Program-made: the position numbers and the translations under genes
Assembly (NCBI RefSeq): GCF_027409185.1
Contig: NC_084463.1
Span: forward strand, 51,702,907 to 51,766,906
DNA: 64,000 nt
DNA from: Cynocephalus volans
Lineage: Eukaryota; Chordata; Mammalia; Dermoptera; Cynocephalidae
Direction: 5' to 3'
Shown here: piece by piece, positions 1-11,928 of the stretch
How positions within the stretch are numbered: position 1 is the stretch's first letter
Layout of the letters: each line of letters opens with the position of its first letter
The notes under the pieces: generated by a model
What the model saw: the letters and a program-made list of their open reading frames with translations, nothing else
Databases searched by the model: none
What the model was told of the DNA's origin: nothing

Positions 1-1190
1 AAATGAAAGGGTAAACAGGGGATCAGTGGCATGTGGACTGTGAAAAGCTTCAAAAGCAAGAAGGGGTTTGGCTCATGTAAAAGACATCTGAGTTAACTAA
101 ATGCTGTTTATGGAAATCGGGCTCCTGTCCTCCGTCAGAGGCTGGCAGACAGGGGCCTATCTTCACATGTTTTCTGGAACAAACAGGAGACTCACTCTCA
201 GCATTCAGTTTGCTCAGGTGGGCACTTTAATGGGTGCTGAAGTCATCCCTGGATGGTAGACACTTTAACTGTTAGAAACTATGTTGATGTTTTATACAAG
301 CCTTTATATACCAAGGTTGAGGCCTAGTTCACAAGAGAGTTCAGAGGGGACAGGCTAGAGTGGTCAAGGAGAGAAACTTTGTCATTCAGAGGACAGAAAC
401 ATACATAAATTGTGTGCACAGAGTGGCTGACATGACACCTATCCTAGACATTAATACAGAAAAGTTCCTGCCCTAAACTTGTGAAGGTAGACATGGAAAT
501 CCTAATCTCTACTTTACCTCCGTTTTTTTCTTATCTTGCTGGTAAACCACTTACTCTGTCTGCTGTGAGGTGATTTTCAAGACTTATGCCCTCAACCAGC
601 TTGTGAACTATGTAATGAGGAGTAGCAGGAAGAACTGAGTGTGGGAAAGAAACACATGGGAGAGTCCACACACCAAAAGTGAGAAGAAAGAGACAGCAAA
701 GGGGTCACAATTTGCTTTTGATGTGTTCTGATCACAGCCTGCAGGTCCTGGGGCCCCAATGCCTCATTCAAACTGCATGGGAATAGACAAGTCAGAGAGG
801 GAGAAAGTGTTTAGATTTTTAAGAGGAGAGGCATTAAGATTTAGAGTGGAGGTGATGAAAGAGTTTGGAAAAGGAGAGAATAGGGAGGACCGGATAAGGG
901 TAGATTCAGCACTTCTGTGGCACATCTGAATCAGCCCAAGTTTCCCTGTAATCCCAGGCACCTGAGGCTCCTTTCTTTTTCTTCTTATTGTCTACATTTA
1001 CCTATAGTGAGTCTATTCCCCAAATTCTATTTGAAAAATGCATTCAGATTCATTTGGGCTGAGACTTTTATTTTCACCTGGGGCCAAGGAGCAGTGGGCA
1101 ACTCCAGCACAGGGTACAATAGAGTACCTCACATGCACACAGGCACACACCCACAGACATGCATCATGCAAACACAGTATGAAATAAGAC
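1..1190. other. Unassigned non-coding DNA
   Basis: I see no convincing gene, RNA or repeat family here. Open frames are short, without domains, and read through low-information sequence. A CA-rich stretch lies near 1137-1160, next to the left edge of the L1 that follows. Confidence 0.4.
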
Positions 1191-2861
1191 CTTTGTTTTA
1201 TAAATCTGGCTGCTCCAACATTGGGTGCATACATATCTATGATTGTTATGTCTTCTTGATGGATCAGTCCTTTTATCATTAAGTAGTGTCCCTCATTGTC
1301 TCTTTTTATGATTTTTAGTTTAAAGTCTATTTTGTCAGATATAAGAATAGCTACTCCAGCTCGTTTTTCTTTTCTGTTTGCATGGTAAATCTTTTTCCAT
1401 CCTTTCACTCTTAGCCTATGTGAATCTTTATGGGTGAAGTGGGTCTCTTGTAGGCAGCATATAGTTGGGTCCTCCTTTTTGATCCAGTCAGCCAGTCTGT
1501 GTCTTTTGATTGGGGAATTTAAGCCTTTTACATTAAGAGTTGTTATTGAAAGGTGTTGATTTATTCCTAGCATTTTATTGGTTGTTTGGTTGTCTTAGGT
1601 GTCTTTTGTTCCTTGCTTTCTGATTTACTGTTTGGTTTCCGTGTTTGTTGGTTCCTTAGGTTGTAGATAGTGTTTTTGTTTGATTGTTTTGTCTTCACGA
1701 ATGCCATTTTTATTATACTAGTGTGTTTTAATTTTTCTTCGGTTATTATTGCAGTGATAGTTATTTTTCAGGAACCAAACCCAGTACTACCTTGAGAATT
1801 TCTTGTAAGGGTGGTCGTTTGGTAGTGAACTCCCGCAGTTTTTTTTTGTCTGAGAAATATACTATTTGCCCTTCATTTCAGAAGGATAGCCTTGCAGTGT
1901 AGAGTATTCTTGGCTGGCAATATTTGTCTTTTGGTATTTTGAATATATCATCCCATTCCTTTCTAGCTTTTAGGGTTTGTGATTAAAAGTCTGATGTGAG
2001 CCTGATTGGGGCTCCCTTATAGGTGATTTGACGCTTCTGTCTTGCAGCTTTTAAGATTCTCTCTTTGTCTCTGAGTTTTGCCAATTTGACTATAACATGT
2101 CTTGGAGAAGGCCTTTTTGGGTTGAATACGTTTGGAGATCGTTGAGCTTCCTGGATCTGAAGATCTGTGATTTTTCCTATACCTGGGAATTTTTCTGCCA
2201 CTATTTTGTTGAATATGTTTTCAATGCAATCTCCATTTTCCTCCCCTTCTGGAATACCCATGACTCGGATATTTGAGCTCTTAAGGTTGTCTGATATCTC
2301 TCTCAGATTTTCTTCAATGTCTTTGATTCTTTTTTCTTTTTTTTTGTCTGCTTGTGTTATTTCAAACAGCCCATCTTCAAGTTCAGAGGTTCTCTCTTCA
2401 ACTTCGACAAGCCTGCTGGTTAAACTCTCCGCTGTGTTTTTTATTTCACTGAATACCTTCTTCAGTTCAGCAAGTTCTGCTACATTTTTTCTTCAGGACA
2501 TTGATTTCCTTGTACATTTCCTCTTTCAGGTCCTGTATACTTTTCCTCATTTCATCATGATGTCTAGCTGAGTTTTCTTGTATCTCATTCAGTTTCCTTA
2601 GGATTAGCACTCGAAATTCCTTGTCAGTCATTTCAAGGGCTTCTTGTTCTATAGGATATAGAGTTTGAGATTTCTTAACTTTTGGTGGTGTACTTTCTTG
2701 ATTTTTTGTATTTCTGGTATCTTTTTTTTATGTTTATTCATTGTGGCTGGGGGTTTCACAGTCCACCAGGTTGAGACTATTGACTAACTAAGATGTTGCT
2801 GTGGTAGCCAATTTGGTATGGCTACCTCCGTGACTGCTCAGTTGGCCTCTAGTGCCTTGTG
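1191..2861 (-). mobile_element. L1, inverted 5' segment (ORF2 start, ORF1, part of 5' UTR)
   Basis: Read on the - strand this runs 5' UTR (about 2861-2750), ORF1 (about 2745-1770, including the conserved C-terminal half with YKGAPIRLTSDF near 1983-2020), then the start of ORF2 at about 1573. The ORF2 start shows the endonuclease motifs LNVKGLNSP, CLQETH and MYAPN. L1 homology stops at about 1191, just after FIKQ. The next ORF2 residues are not to the left; they appear in the opposite orientation from about 2862. ORF1 contains stops and frameshifts, so the copy is dead. It is the inverted half of a twin-primed L1 insertion. Confidence 0.88.
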
Positions 2862-4110
2862 TGTTAGACCTAAAGAAGGAAATAGACACTAATACCATAT
2901 TAGCAGGGGACCTGAACACCCCACTGTCAATATTAGACAGATCATCTAGGCAAAGAATCAGTAGAGAAACACAAGATCTAAACAATACTGTAGACCAATT
3001 GGACTTGGCAGATATCTACAGAACATTCCATCCAACAACCTCAGAATATTCATTCTTCTCATCAGCACATGGATCATTCTCCAGGATAGATCACATATTA
3101 GGTCACAAATCAAGTCTCAATAAATTCAAAAAAATTGGAATTATCTCATGTGTTTTCTCACACCACAATGGATTAAAAGTAGAAATTAATAACAAATGAA
3201 ACTCTGGAAACTGTACAAACACATGGAAATTAAACAGCATTCTACTTAATGACATATGGGTCCAAGAAGAAATCAAGCAGGAAATCAAAAAATTTATTGA
3301 AACTAATGAAAACAATGATACATCATACCAAAAGCTGTGGGATACTGCAAAAGCAGTATTAAGGGGGAAACTTATTGCATTAAATGCTCACCTCAGAAGA
3401 ATGGAAAGATGGCAAGTGAACAACCTAACACTTCACCTTAAAGAACTAGAAAAACAAGAACAATCCAAACTGAAAGCTAGCAGATGGAAAGAAATCATTA
3501 AGATCAGAGCAGAACTGAATGGAATTGAAACCGAAAAAACAATTCAAAAGATCAATGAATCAAAAAGTTGGTTTTTTGAAAGATAAATAAAATTGACAAA
3601 CCATTAGCATGGCTAAGAAAAAAAAGAAGAGAAGACTCAAAGAACAAAATTTAGAAATGAAAAAGGAGATATTACAACTGATTCATCTGAAATACAAGGA
3701 ATCATATGAGACTACTATAAACAACTATACGCCAACAAATTTGAAAATCTGGAGGAAATGGATAAATTTCTGGACACACTAAAGCTCCTAAAATTGAACC
3801 ATGAAGACGTAGAAAATTTGAACAGACCAATAACAATAAAGGAGATTGAAGGTGTTATCAGAAGGCTCCCAACAAAGAAAAGCCCAGGACCAGATGGATT
3901 CACAGCAGAATTTTACCAGACATTCAAAGGGGAATTGACACCGATTCTTTACAAACTATTCCAAAAGATTGACACGGACGCAAATCTCCCAAACTCATTC
4001 TATGAAGCAAACGTCCTGATACCAAAACCAGGTAAAGACATAACCAAAAAAGAAAACTACAGGCCGATATCCTTGATGAATATAGATGCATAAATCCTCA
4101 CTAAAATACT
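2862..4110 (+). mobile_element. L1, sense 3' segment (ORF2 endonuclease to early RT)
   Basis: The + strand resumes ORF2 exactly where the inverted half stopped: LDLKKEIDTNT, then GDLNTPLSILDRSSR (2900-2950) and the SRIDHILGH endonuclease motif (3081-3110). The RT N-terminal region follows at 3758-4093 ([26 protein letters not shown]). Stops interrupt it at 3197, 3584 and 4091, so no functional enzyme is possible. Homology to this L1 fades at about 4110, before the FADD box. I cannot place its 3' end or poly(A); 4110-4285 is a degenerate stretch I cannot assign. Confidence 0.87.
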
Positions 4111-4285
4111 AGCAAACAGAATAAATCAAAAGAGACATTAGAAAATACACTTATATGACCAAAAATGAAGATACAATGTACAAAATTTGGAAGGCAACTG
4201 TAGAAAGACACAGCAAGAAAAGAAAAATTCAGAAGAATGTATCTTATGACCATAGATTGAAAACTAGGTACAAATATTAAAGTAT

Positions 4286-4563
4286 ATCGCATCAAGCAAC
4301 ATATAAAACTAATTATACCCCATGTCAGAGTTGCATATATCCCAGGACTACATGTTTGGTAAAAAGCTAAAAATTACACAATATAGTACACTATGTCAAT
4401 AAAAGAATACAGAAAACTACATGACATCTCACTAGATGGACAAAACAAATTTGACAAAATCCAACGTCCTCCTATGAAGAAAACATTCAACAAAGTAGAA
4501 ATAGACGGGAAGTTCCTCAAACTGATGAAGGGTATATGAAGAACACACTGCTCACAGTATTTT
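4286..4563 (+). mobile_element. Old L1 ORF2 fragment, left part
   Basis: Diverged L1 ORF2 in the RT region. The line of similarity includes an ATCCCAGG motif at about 4340, a stretch resembling ATAGATGCAGAAAAGGCATTTGAC, and a run matching the segment before the ATATA(C/T)GA motif at 4535. It is much more decayed than the neighbouring L1. The LTR at 4564-5134 interrupts it, and the same ORF2 continues on the other side. Confidence 0.7.
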
Positions 4564-5134
4564 TGTTGGAGTGAGCAGGACTGAAGCCATGTTGGGGCCT
4601 AAGGCTGCCTGGGCTGCAGAGGTGGGGAGAATTTTTTAAAGGACAGTTTTTTTCTCTCTGACTTTCTTATCTCACTCACTAATTAGAAAAACAAGGCTGA
4701 GAAGCTAATTAGTACTTTGCAAAGCTAACAGTTCTTTCTTTGAGACTTGTCGAGTTTTGGGAAATGATCAAGGCCAAATGACTGATGCTGACCTTGGGCA
4801 CTAGCCACGTACACTGGTGCAAATCAAAATCTTGCAGGATCCTGAGTTAACAGCGAAGATGAGAACAGAAACCAGATGAGGCCTTGTCGAGACCTTTTAC
4901 CTGACTCAGAGACACGGACCTGTTGTAACTCACATCTCCTGTTCTCCTGCCTTTCACCTTCCACATCCCATTCCCTCAACCCTTCCTTTAAAAACCCCTC
5001 AGTAAATGTAAATCTTTGAGATGGGGTGGTCTGCTATCTCCTTCAGCTGAATACCTCTGCTTTTCTCACACCAACCATTTGACTTCTGAGGGGTTTTTCA
5101 AAGGGGTGGGCAGCCGGACGTGAGTCCAGTAACA
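4564..5134 (+). mobile_element. Solo LTR, ERV1-like
   Basis: A 571-bp unit begins TGTTGGAGTGAG and ends CCAGTAACA, so it has TG...CA ends. It is flanked by TTTT on both sides (4560-4563 and 5135-5138), which fits the 4-bp duplication of class I retroviruses but is weak because it is a homopolymer. TTTAAAAA (about 4988) could serve as a TATA-like element, with AGTAAA shortly after as a poly(A)-type hexamer. No internal retroviral sequence adjoins it. Strong support comes from the L1 ORF2 that resumes immediately to the right. The family name is not assigned. Confidence 0.72.
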
Positions 5135-5513
5135 TTTTTAGTGGTGAAAGTCCATATGCTTATGTGCTAAGACCAGGAACAAGATAAACAATCAATTCTC
5201 ACCACACCTCTTCATCATTGTACTAGATGGAAAAATTGGCAACAGATGTAGATTAAAGGCATCTAGATTGGAAAAAAAGAGTAACATTCTTTATTTTCAG
5301 TTGACATGTTTTTGTATTTAGAAAATCATAAGGAATTCACTAAGTACTATTAGAGTTCAGAGAAGTAACAGGATCAATATACAAAAATCAATTGTATTTC
5401 TGTACACAAAAATAAATAATACAAATATGAGATTGAAGAAACAGTTGAGTTACAATAGACTCAGAATAAGATCCCTAGAAATAAGTTTAACAATAGAAGT
5501 GTGTACTTGAACG
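5135..5513 (+). mobile_element. Old L1 ORF2 fragment, right part
   Basis: Continuation of the ORF2 copy broken by the solo LTR. It covers the RT region past the catalytic box, including a CAATATACAAAAATCAATTG motif (5372-5391), which is the usual L1 sequence encoding the INTQKS-like segment, and then a CCTAGAAATAAG motif (5472-5483). It carries many substitutions and no open frame. Confidence 0.7.
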
Positions 5514-6185
5514 TGGAAAGCCACAGTACATGGGTAGCATGGAAACACTTAGGTATTATCCCTGAGCCTCTTCTCCTTGGCTCTGAGAACTTTACCTTCA
5601 TGGGGGAGAAAACGGATTGCATCCTTGACCTTTATATTATTAGAGGTGGGCTCGGGGTGAGTTCGGCATATCCAAATGTGTTTTAGTGTATCCATTTTTA
5701 TGGATAGGAGACATACATAGAAAGAGAGGGAATGACAAACTCTAGCCAGAGTGTGAAAGATCAGGCAGTGACTCTCACCACCCAATCCCTGCCAATCATG
5801 CTGTGTTTAAAGGATCCCCACATACCATACCAATAAGGGTTTGAGAGGCATGGAATTTAGGAGTTCAAAGATGGGGGTCTATAGATTCTAATATCCGAGA
5901 CAAGAGGGCTGTGGGAAGATCAATGCTGAGTTCCCTGCATCTGCAAATAGAATCACTGAGGGGAAGTTGAAGGATCTAGGAAAGCACAGGAATTACGACA
6001 AGGCAGGAAACACATTAGGAAAAGAGAAAAACAGAGATAGGATATAAGCATGACTGCAGCCTCTCATACGCACCATCCACACACCCCCAACGTTTGCCCT
6101 TCTTTCACTCTGCCCCACATTCTAACACTCCAACCCGCATCAACCCTGATTACTGAAGCTGGGCATTTTTCCATGTTTTGTTTTC
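5514..6185. other. Unassigned non-coding DNA
   Basis: No gene, RNA or repeat that I recognise. Open frames of 60-80 codons exist on both strands but have no domain features. Confidence 0.4.
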
Positions 6186-6268
6186 GGCAGCTGGCCAATA
6201 CTGGGTTCTGAACTCTTGACCATTGTGTTATGAGCTCTATGTTCTCCCAAGTGAGCTAACCAGCCAAC
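6186..6268 (-). repeat. tRNA-Ile-like SINE fragment
   Basis: The reverse complement reads GGCTGGTTAGCTCACTTGGG, then a body containing CATAACACAATGGTCAAGAG and a B-box-like GTTCAGAACCC. That is the order of a tRNA-Ile-derived SINE head. It is one of about ten related copies in the window. Confidence 0.7.
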
Positions 6269-6388
6269 TTTATTTCCCTGTTTTAAAAGGAACTTCAGTG
6301 TAGCAGAAACTTTTATAAACCCATGTACAGATCTCCTTGTCTAGTTTGCTGCAGAAACCAGAGAAGAAAAGGCAACGTTCTTGTCCAC

Positions 6389-6497
<109 letters not shown>

Positions 6498-7079
6498 CCC
6501 AAGTTACTTGAAATTGATTTAATAGATGGACGGATAGGTTCATGGAACACGGGAATTTGTGAGTAATTAATTATCAGACCCTGCAAGTGTAAATTGGAAG
6601 AAGGCTTAAGAAATGCACCTACCCTGTGACCTGGCTCCTTTATGTCACTGTAAACACCAGAGCAGTTTTTCTAACTGTGTAATAAAATGCATTGAAACTC
6701 ACAAATTAGTTTGCTGGATGAGAAGAAACATCTTCTAATGTTTTGAAAGAAAATTACTACATCAATTTGCTGTTTAACACATTTAAAGTAAAATAGATAT
6801 GATTTTTTCATACTTTAAAATGCATCTTTAAAAGTAGATTTGGGTTGTATAACACATACACCTGGGCCCCATTTGAGTTTCCCCATTACCGCCACAATGT
6901 CCTAGGTTGTCAAACCAAGACTTCATAAAAAATCAGAATTAAACCTCACTGGAACGGAGACTAGTCTATCACGTGTGTAGAGACCAGTCTTGATCCAACA
7001 AGGCCTTATCTCCCAGTAACAAGATTTCAGCTGGGAAAATTTTAACAATTTTCGCAGTTGGTTCCCAGTATAGGGCTGC

Positions 7080-7780
7080 AGCGTCTTCTGGGAAATGTAG
7101 TCTTGCTCGCCATTAACATCACAGGCACAGGTGTACTTCTGCCCCTGCGCATCCTTACTCACTGCGCCATGTGGGAAATGTAGTTTTGCCCAGCAATGAC
7201 GTTACCCTCCGAGGACTACTACGGGACAGGCATTTCCGTGATTCTACTGCGCATGAGCTGCCACGCCCACTCCGCCATGTTTTGTCTGGAACTTCCGGTC
7301 GCTTTTGCCCTCCCAGCGCTGCTTCTCAGAACCTGGGTTTGGATTGCGCGTCCCTGAAGGTGGGTTCGAGGGTGAAAGAGGAGCCCTCCAGGCCTCCGGA
7401 CTCTGGGGGCAGGACGGGTGTCCCTGCACTTGTTGGGCAGCAGCGCTGTGGCCCTCGGGCGGGCGGGGCCTGACGTGCGGCGCGAGCGCGGACCTGGGCC
7501 GGGGCGGGGAAGGGGCGCCCGGGCTGCGCTTTCCACAACGGCCCCGTCAGAGGACTGCGCTGCGGAAAGGCGGGCGTGCGCTCCTGGTGTGCAGAAGCCG
7601 GTTCCAGATGTCCCAGAACGGGGCTCAGGTCCAAGTGGCCACAGGAACGTGGGTGGGGGTGTGTGAAGACAGCGAGCCTGGGAGGTGTGCGGGAGGCCAC
7701 ATTCCAGCTCCGCCGTCCAGGAACCTGGTACCGACCTATGGGACGTTCACTTTACCCGTCTGTAACATGAGCGTGTTGAC
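7080..7780 (+). promoter_or_regulatory. CpG island promoter of the KRAB zinc-finger gene
   Basis: CpG density rises sharply at about 7080-7780, unlike anything nearby. Two identical GGGAAATGTAGT sequences (7090-7101 and 7173-7184) are reverse complements of ACTACATTTCCC, the ZNF143/STAF-type site. An ETS-type ACTTCCGG lies at 7291-7298 and a YY1-like CCGCCATGTT at 7272-7281. GC boxes lie at 7461-7469 and about 7500-7509. There is no TATA box. This set is typical of TATA-less KRAB zinc-finger promoters. The + direction is inferred from the downstream exons; bidirectional activity is possible. Confidence 0.75.
7285..7359 (+). other. Probable non-coding exon 1 of the KRAB zinc-finger gene
   Basis: A short GC-rich segment just after the ETS site ends in CCCTGAAG followed by GTGGGT at 7360, a plausible donor. 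In KRAB zinc-finger genes the first exon is usually untranslated and sits inside the CpG island, as here. The start coordinate is a guess from the motif layout. It would splice to the exon at 18701 across an 11.3-kb intron. Confidence 0.5.
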
Positions 7781-8969
7781 GTTAGTGTAATGCCCCCAGA
7801 TTCTCATAGAAATAATTGTGAAGTGTGTGCAGGCTGATACTCTGTGTCAGTTTTGTTTGTAGGGAGTCTTGATGTCTCTTCAGGAAGTCAGGTTTCTCTC
7901 CCTTCCTGCACTGTGTAGCCTGCCTACCACTCCTGGTCTCAGTTTACAGAAGATAATACAAGACCTAGTTTTCAGGGACAGTAACTTGTGGAGGGAGATT
8001 GAGGCTCTGCATGACATTCTGATTTTCTTTGGGGTAATAGAGCTGTGACAAGAGTTTGAAGGAGGGCGCCCGATGAATAGGAATCCCGCCTGGGAGAACA
8101 TCATTATGGCCTGAACCCTCTCAGTACTGCTTCAGAGCAGAGGCAGAAGAGTCCCAGACAGGTGTAGCTTTGCACAGCCCACGCAGTCATTCAGCGTAGT
8201 GCTTACAAATGCACAAGAGTTGACAGATAATACTGCATTCGGCAGCGATCTGTGACTTGGTGACATGGGAAGGTTTGGTCCAACTTTGAAAAGGGTGAGT
8301 GAGTTTGAGTATAGGCAAGGACCTAGCAAATGTTACTTATTGAAGGGGTCTGAAGATGTTCTTTGGGGTACAGGAATAACCTGTCATAGATGAGAGACTC
8401 TGTCTACAGTGCTCTCTGAACACAGTCCCATTCCTTCAGTCTTCCCTCATTGTTCCCAGTGTCTGAGCTCTCTCAAACCTAGACTATCACCAATTTTGAC
8501 ATCTAGAAATATACTTATGGTTTTGTATCTGCTTTGTTTTTTTCTGGTAGTTCAGGAATGGCTTGTCTGGTATTTCTACCTTGTAAGAAAAGTGAAAATA
8601 AGTAGATTTTAGGAAATGTGACTTGCCCAGGGTCACATGATTTATTGATGTTAGATTTCCTGACTTTTTGGCTGTTCTCCATTTTGCCACACTTCAGTCA
8701 AAAACAAGTGCTTGTTCACTATTGAAATTACTTTTGTAATGCTGAATGAAGTCAACTTAGAGCAAACATTGCTTTAACATACACTGTTTAAAACATCCCT
8801 ATCCTTTTTTTATCTCCAGTGCTTTCTGCGAATCATGTCACCACAAAGTGAATAACATTAAGTATTTCCAACTTAATGTCAGTATTCTGTTCTTGAAAAT
8901 CAGAAACGTTGCATATATGTATATCGGATCCAATTTTACATTACTTAAATGGGAAAATTACAATACTCG
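7781..8969. other. Intron 1, no recognised element
   Basis: Ordinary intronic sequence downstream of the CpG island. I recognise no repeat family or coding region here. Confidence 0.4.
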
Positions 8970-9044
8970 TGTGCTTCAAAAACTTCATGGAGATATTCCT
9001 TTTCACTTTTAGTTATCTTTTCCCATGAACTTTTCAAAGTACCA
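8970..9044. repeat. Short palindromic element, possible mariner-type MITE
   Basis: The left arm TGTGCTTCAAAAACTTCATG (8970-8989) and the reverse complement of the right arm, TGGTACTTTGAAAAGTTCAT (9044-9025), match over most of their length around a ~30-bp centre. This is the layout of a miniature inverted-repeat DNA transposon. The TTCATGGAAAA-like arms recall mariner-derived MITEs of other mammals. No TA duplication is clearly preserved. Confidence 0.55.
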
Positions 9045-9295
9045 TTGTATGGCTCACTACTACTTTATAAGAAACAGACCCTTTTTATATTTTTAAAGTA
9101 AACAACTTCTATATGATATATTAAGAAAAGAATAACAGAAAGTCTTACTCCGTAGTTCACTGATGTGTATAAAATTGCTTTTTATGATTCACATGGCCTC
9201 CATTAACATCAGGGGCTTCAATAAAGTAGTCCTTTTAGTTGACAGTCATTGAAATTTTCAAAACTCCTTGTGGTTGTGAAGGTATATTGATTGTA

Positions 9296-9800
9296 TTTAA
9301 CATGTAATATAAGACTTTTTCACCCACATAATTTTGTTCAAAACATATTGAGTTCTGGAGACTTAGATGTATCATTTCGCATTTGTCACATACGGAACAA
9401 ATGAAAACCCAAATAGCTTAAAAAACCCAGCCATTTTATTATGTTGAAGTACCAAGAATCTACATTTTGGGTGTGTTGAGCTGGGCAGCTAGTGTTGGCT
9501 GGATTAAAAATTCAGCTTTATTTACTTGGTCCCTTGACTGAGGCTGGTTGGTTCAGGATGGCTTCACTCACATGTCCTGTGGTTTCTTCTGACTCTTGGT
9601 TGGGTTCCCTGTCTCCAAAAGTGTAGCCTCAGGCTTTTTCACACCATGATTGTGTTTAAGAAAGCAAGCATCAGTGGCCATTACTCATCAAACATGTTTG
9701 CATAACATTTTCTAATGTGCCTTTGGCCAAAGCAAGTCACATAGCAAAGCCCAGTCCATTGTCAGAGCATACTATCTGAGGGTTTTGGTGCAGGGAGATC
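9296..9800 (+). repeat. Interspersed repeat copy A, family not assigned
   Basis: The segment from AATATAAGACTTTTTCACCC to the CACTCACATGTCCTGTGG motif recurs at 19195-19497 with moderate divergence. Copy A runs further right through AACATGTTTGCATAACATTTT and AAGTCACATAGCAAAGCCCAG, typical of a mammal-wide medium-reiterated repeat. Confidence 0.6.
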
Positions 9801-9961
9801 CATCGCTGGCACAGGGATGGTGTACCAAGAGAAATATACGTTATGTATGTTACTTTACCTATATAATGATGGGCAAAAGATTTTGGATTACAAGATGCAT
9901 ACTATTTAGATATTTAGTTATATATAAATAAGATGTGTTGTAGTGGAAACACTTCTCTGGA

Positions 9962-10359
9962 TGTATTAGTCCGTTTGTGTTGCCATAACAGAAATTCATG
10001 AGACTGGGTAATTTATAAGGAAAAGAGGTTTATTTGGCTCATGATTCAGGGACAGCTGCATCTGGCATGGGCTTCAGGCTACTTCTACTCATGGCAGAAA
10101 GTGGCAGGCAGCCAGTGGGTACAAACATATCATGTGGCAAGAAGCAAGAGAGAGAGAAGGTGCCTGGATCCTTTAAACAATCAGCTCTGGAGGGAACTAA
10201 TAGAGTGAGAACTCACTCATTAATCCTCCCTCCCACAAGGAGAGCATGAATCCATTCATGAGGGACCTGCCCCCATGACTCAATCAGTTTCCAGCACTGC
10301 CACATTGGAGATCAAATTTCCACATGAGCTTTGGAGGGGACAACACTTCCAAACTGTCA
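9962..10359 (-). repeat. MaLR LTR, left copy
   Basis: 398 bp. The + strand starts TGTATTAGTCCGTTTGTGTT and includes GAGACTGGGTAATTTATAAG, both hallmarks of the THE1/MST/MLT LTR read in reverse. It ends ...CAAACTGTCA. The internal sequence begins directly afterwards with TTCTGCCCCTGGCCCCC, the known junction. On the element's own strand this is the 3' LTR. Confidence 0.9.
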
Positions 10360-11928
10360 TTCTGCCCCTGGCCCCCAAAATTCATGTCACTCTCATATAC
10401 AAAATACAATTACTCCATCCCAAGAGTCCCAAAATTCTTAGCTTGTTCCAGCACCAACTTAAAAGTCCAAAGTCTCATCTGATACCAAAAGCAAAAGTCC
10501 TTCCAGTTGTGAACCTGAAAAACAAAGCCAAATTTATCTACCACCAAGATACAATGGTGGAACAGACATTGGGTATACATTCCCATTCCAAAAGGGAGGA
10601 ATAGGCCAGAAGAAAGGAAAAACAGGTCCCAAACAAGTCTGAAACCCAGCAGGACAGACACTAATCTTAAAGCTCCCAAATAATCTTTTTTGATTCCAAG
10701 TTTTGCATCCTGGGCACAGTGGGGCATTTGGGCCCCCAAAGGATCAGGCAGCCTCACTCCCACAGCCAGGGACAGCCAAGTGGGCTGTGCTGGTGCCTGC
10801 AACTTTTCCAGACCAGTGTTCCACTCTGGTAGCTCTATAAGTTTGGGGTCTCCATGGTGGTCCTGCTGCCTTGGCTCTTCTAGACATTTCCCCAGTGGGA
10901 GCTCCCTGTGGGTGCTCCAGCCCCACTTTCCTGCTCAGCACTGCTCTAGTAGATGTCCTCTGCAGTGCCTCTGCCCTTGCGGGAAGACTCTGTCTGGGTC
11001 CCTAGGCTTTTCCATACATCATCTGGAATCTGGATGGAGGCTGCCACCCTTCCACTGCTCTCATGTCCTGCCAGCCTGCAGACAACATAATGTGGATGCC
11101 CCCAAGTTTTCAGGCCACTACTCTCCAGGGATGCTGTGTGAACCACACTCGGGGCTGCTCCAGCCAGAGCAGCTGGGATGCAGGGAGCAGGATCCCAAGG
11201 GCAGCTGCACCCCAGGTCTGTCTTCCAGGATAACTCAGTCCTTCTAGGCCTCAGGGTCTGTGTTAGGTGGGGCACCCTTCCAGACTTCTCAAATGCCTGC
11301 AGGGCTTTCCTCTCATTGTCTCCACTATTAGCATCTGGCCTCTTCATCACTATGATAATGTCTTTAGCAACAAGTTTATCTGCTTCACCCTTGCATTTTT
11401 CTCCAGCTCTCCACTTCTCAACCGCATGGCCAGGCTGCAAATCTTCCAAATCTTTACGCTCTGATTCCCTTTTAAATTCTGGCTTTACGTCATGACTTTG
11501 CTGCCATAACTCAGATTAGGTTCTTAAAAGCAGCCATGCAACTTCCTTAATACTTTGCTGCTTAGAAATTTGCCAAATGCTCTGGTTCACAACTCTTCAG
11601 GTCCACCTTCCACAAAGTCCAAGGGCATGGACACAGTACAGCCAGGTTCCTTGCTATGGTGTAGCAAGGGTGTTCTTTTGTCCAGTTCTCAATAAGTTAC
11701 TCATTTCTATCTGAGACTTCATCATGTGCATGGCCTTTACTGTCCACATTTCTATCAGCATTCTGCTCACCACCACATATGTCTCTAAGCCATTCCAAAG
11801 TTTTCCTCGTCTTTCTGTCTTCTAAGTCCTCCAGACTCTTTCAACGTTTGCCCATTACCCAGTTCCAAAGCTTCTTCCACATTTTTGAGTATCTGTATAG
11901 CAACACCCCACTTCTGTTACCAATTTTC
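10360..11928 (-). mobile_element. MaLR internal region
   Basis: Resembles the THE1-type internal sequence throughout: CTCCATCCCAAGAGTCCCAA near the left, GCTGGGATGCAGGGAGCAGG in the middle (about 11171-11190) and TTACCCAGTTCCAAAGCTTC near the right (about 11855-11874), just before the second LTR. Open frames of 100-185 codons occur on both strands but show no retroviral domain; they reflect GC-rich sequence, not genes. Confidence 0.85.

Noticed and set aside
7171..7790. Several 60-160 codon open frames in the CpG island
   Set aside because: High GC content suppresses stop codons on all frames; they overlap on both strands, have no domain, and no start or splice context supports one.
10410..11495. 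Open frames up to 185 codons with a Cys/Ser/Pro-rich look
   Set aside because: They lie within the non-coding interior of the MaLR element and occur on both strands.
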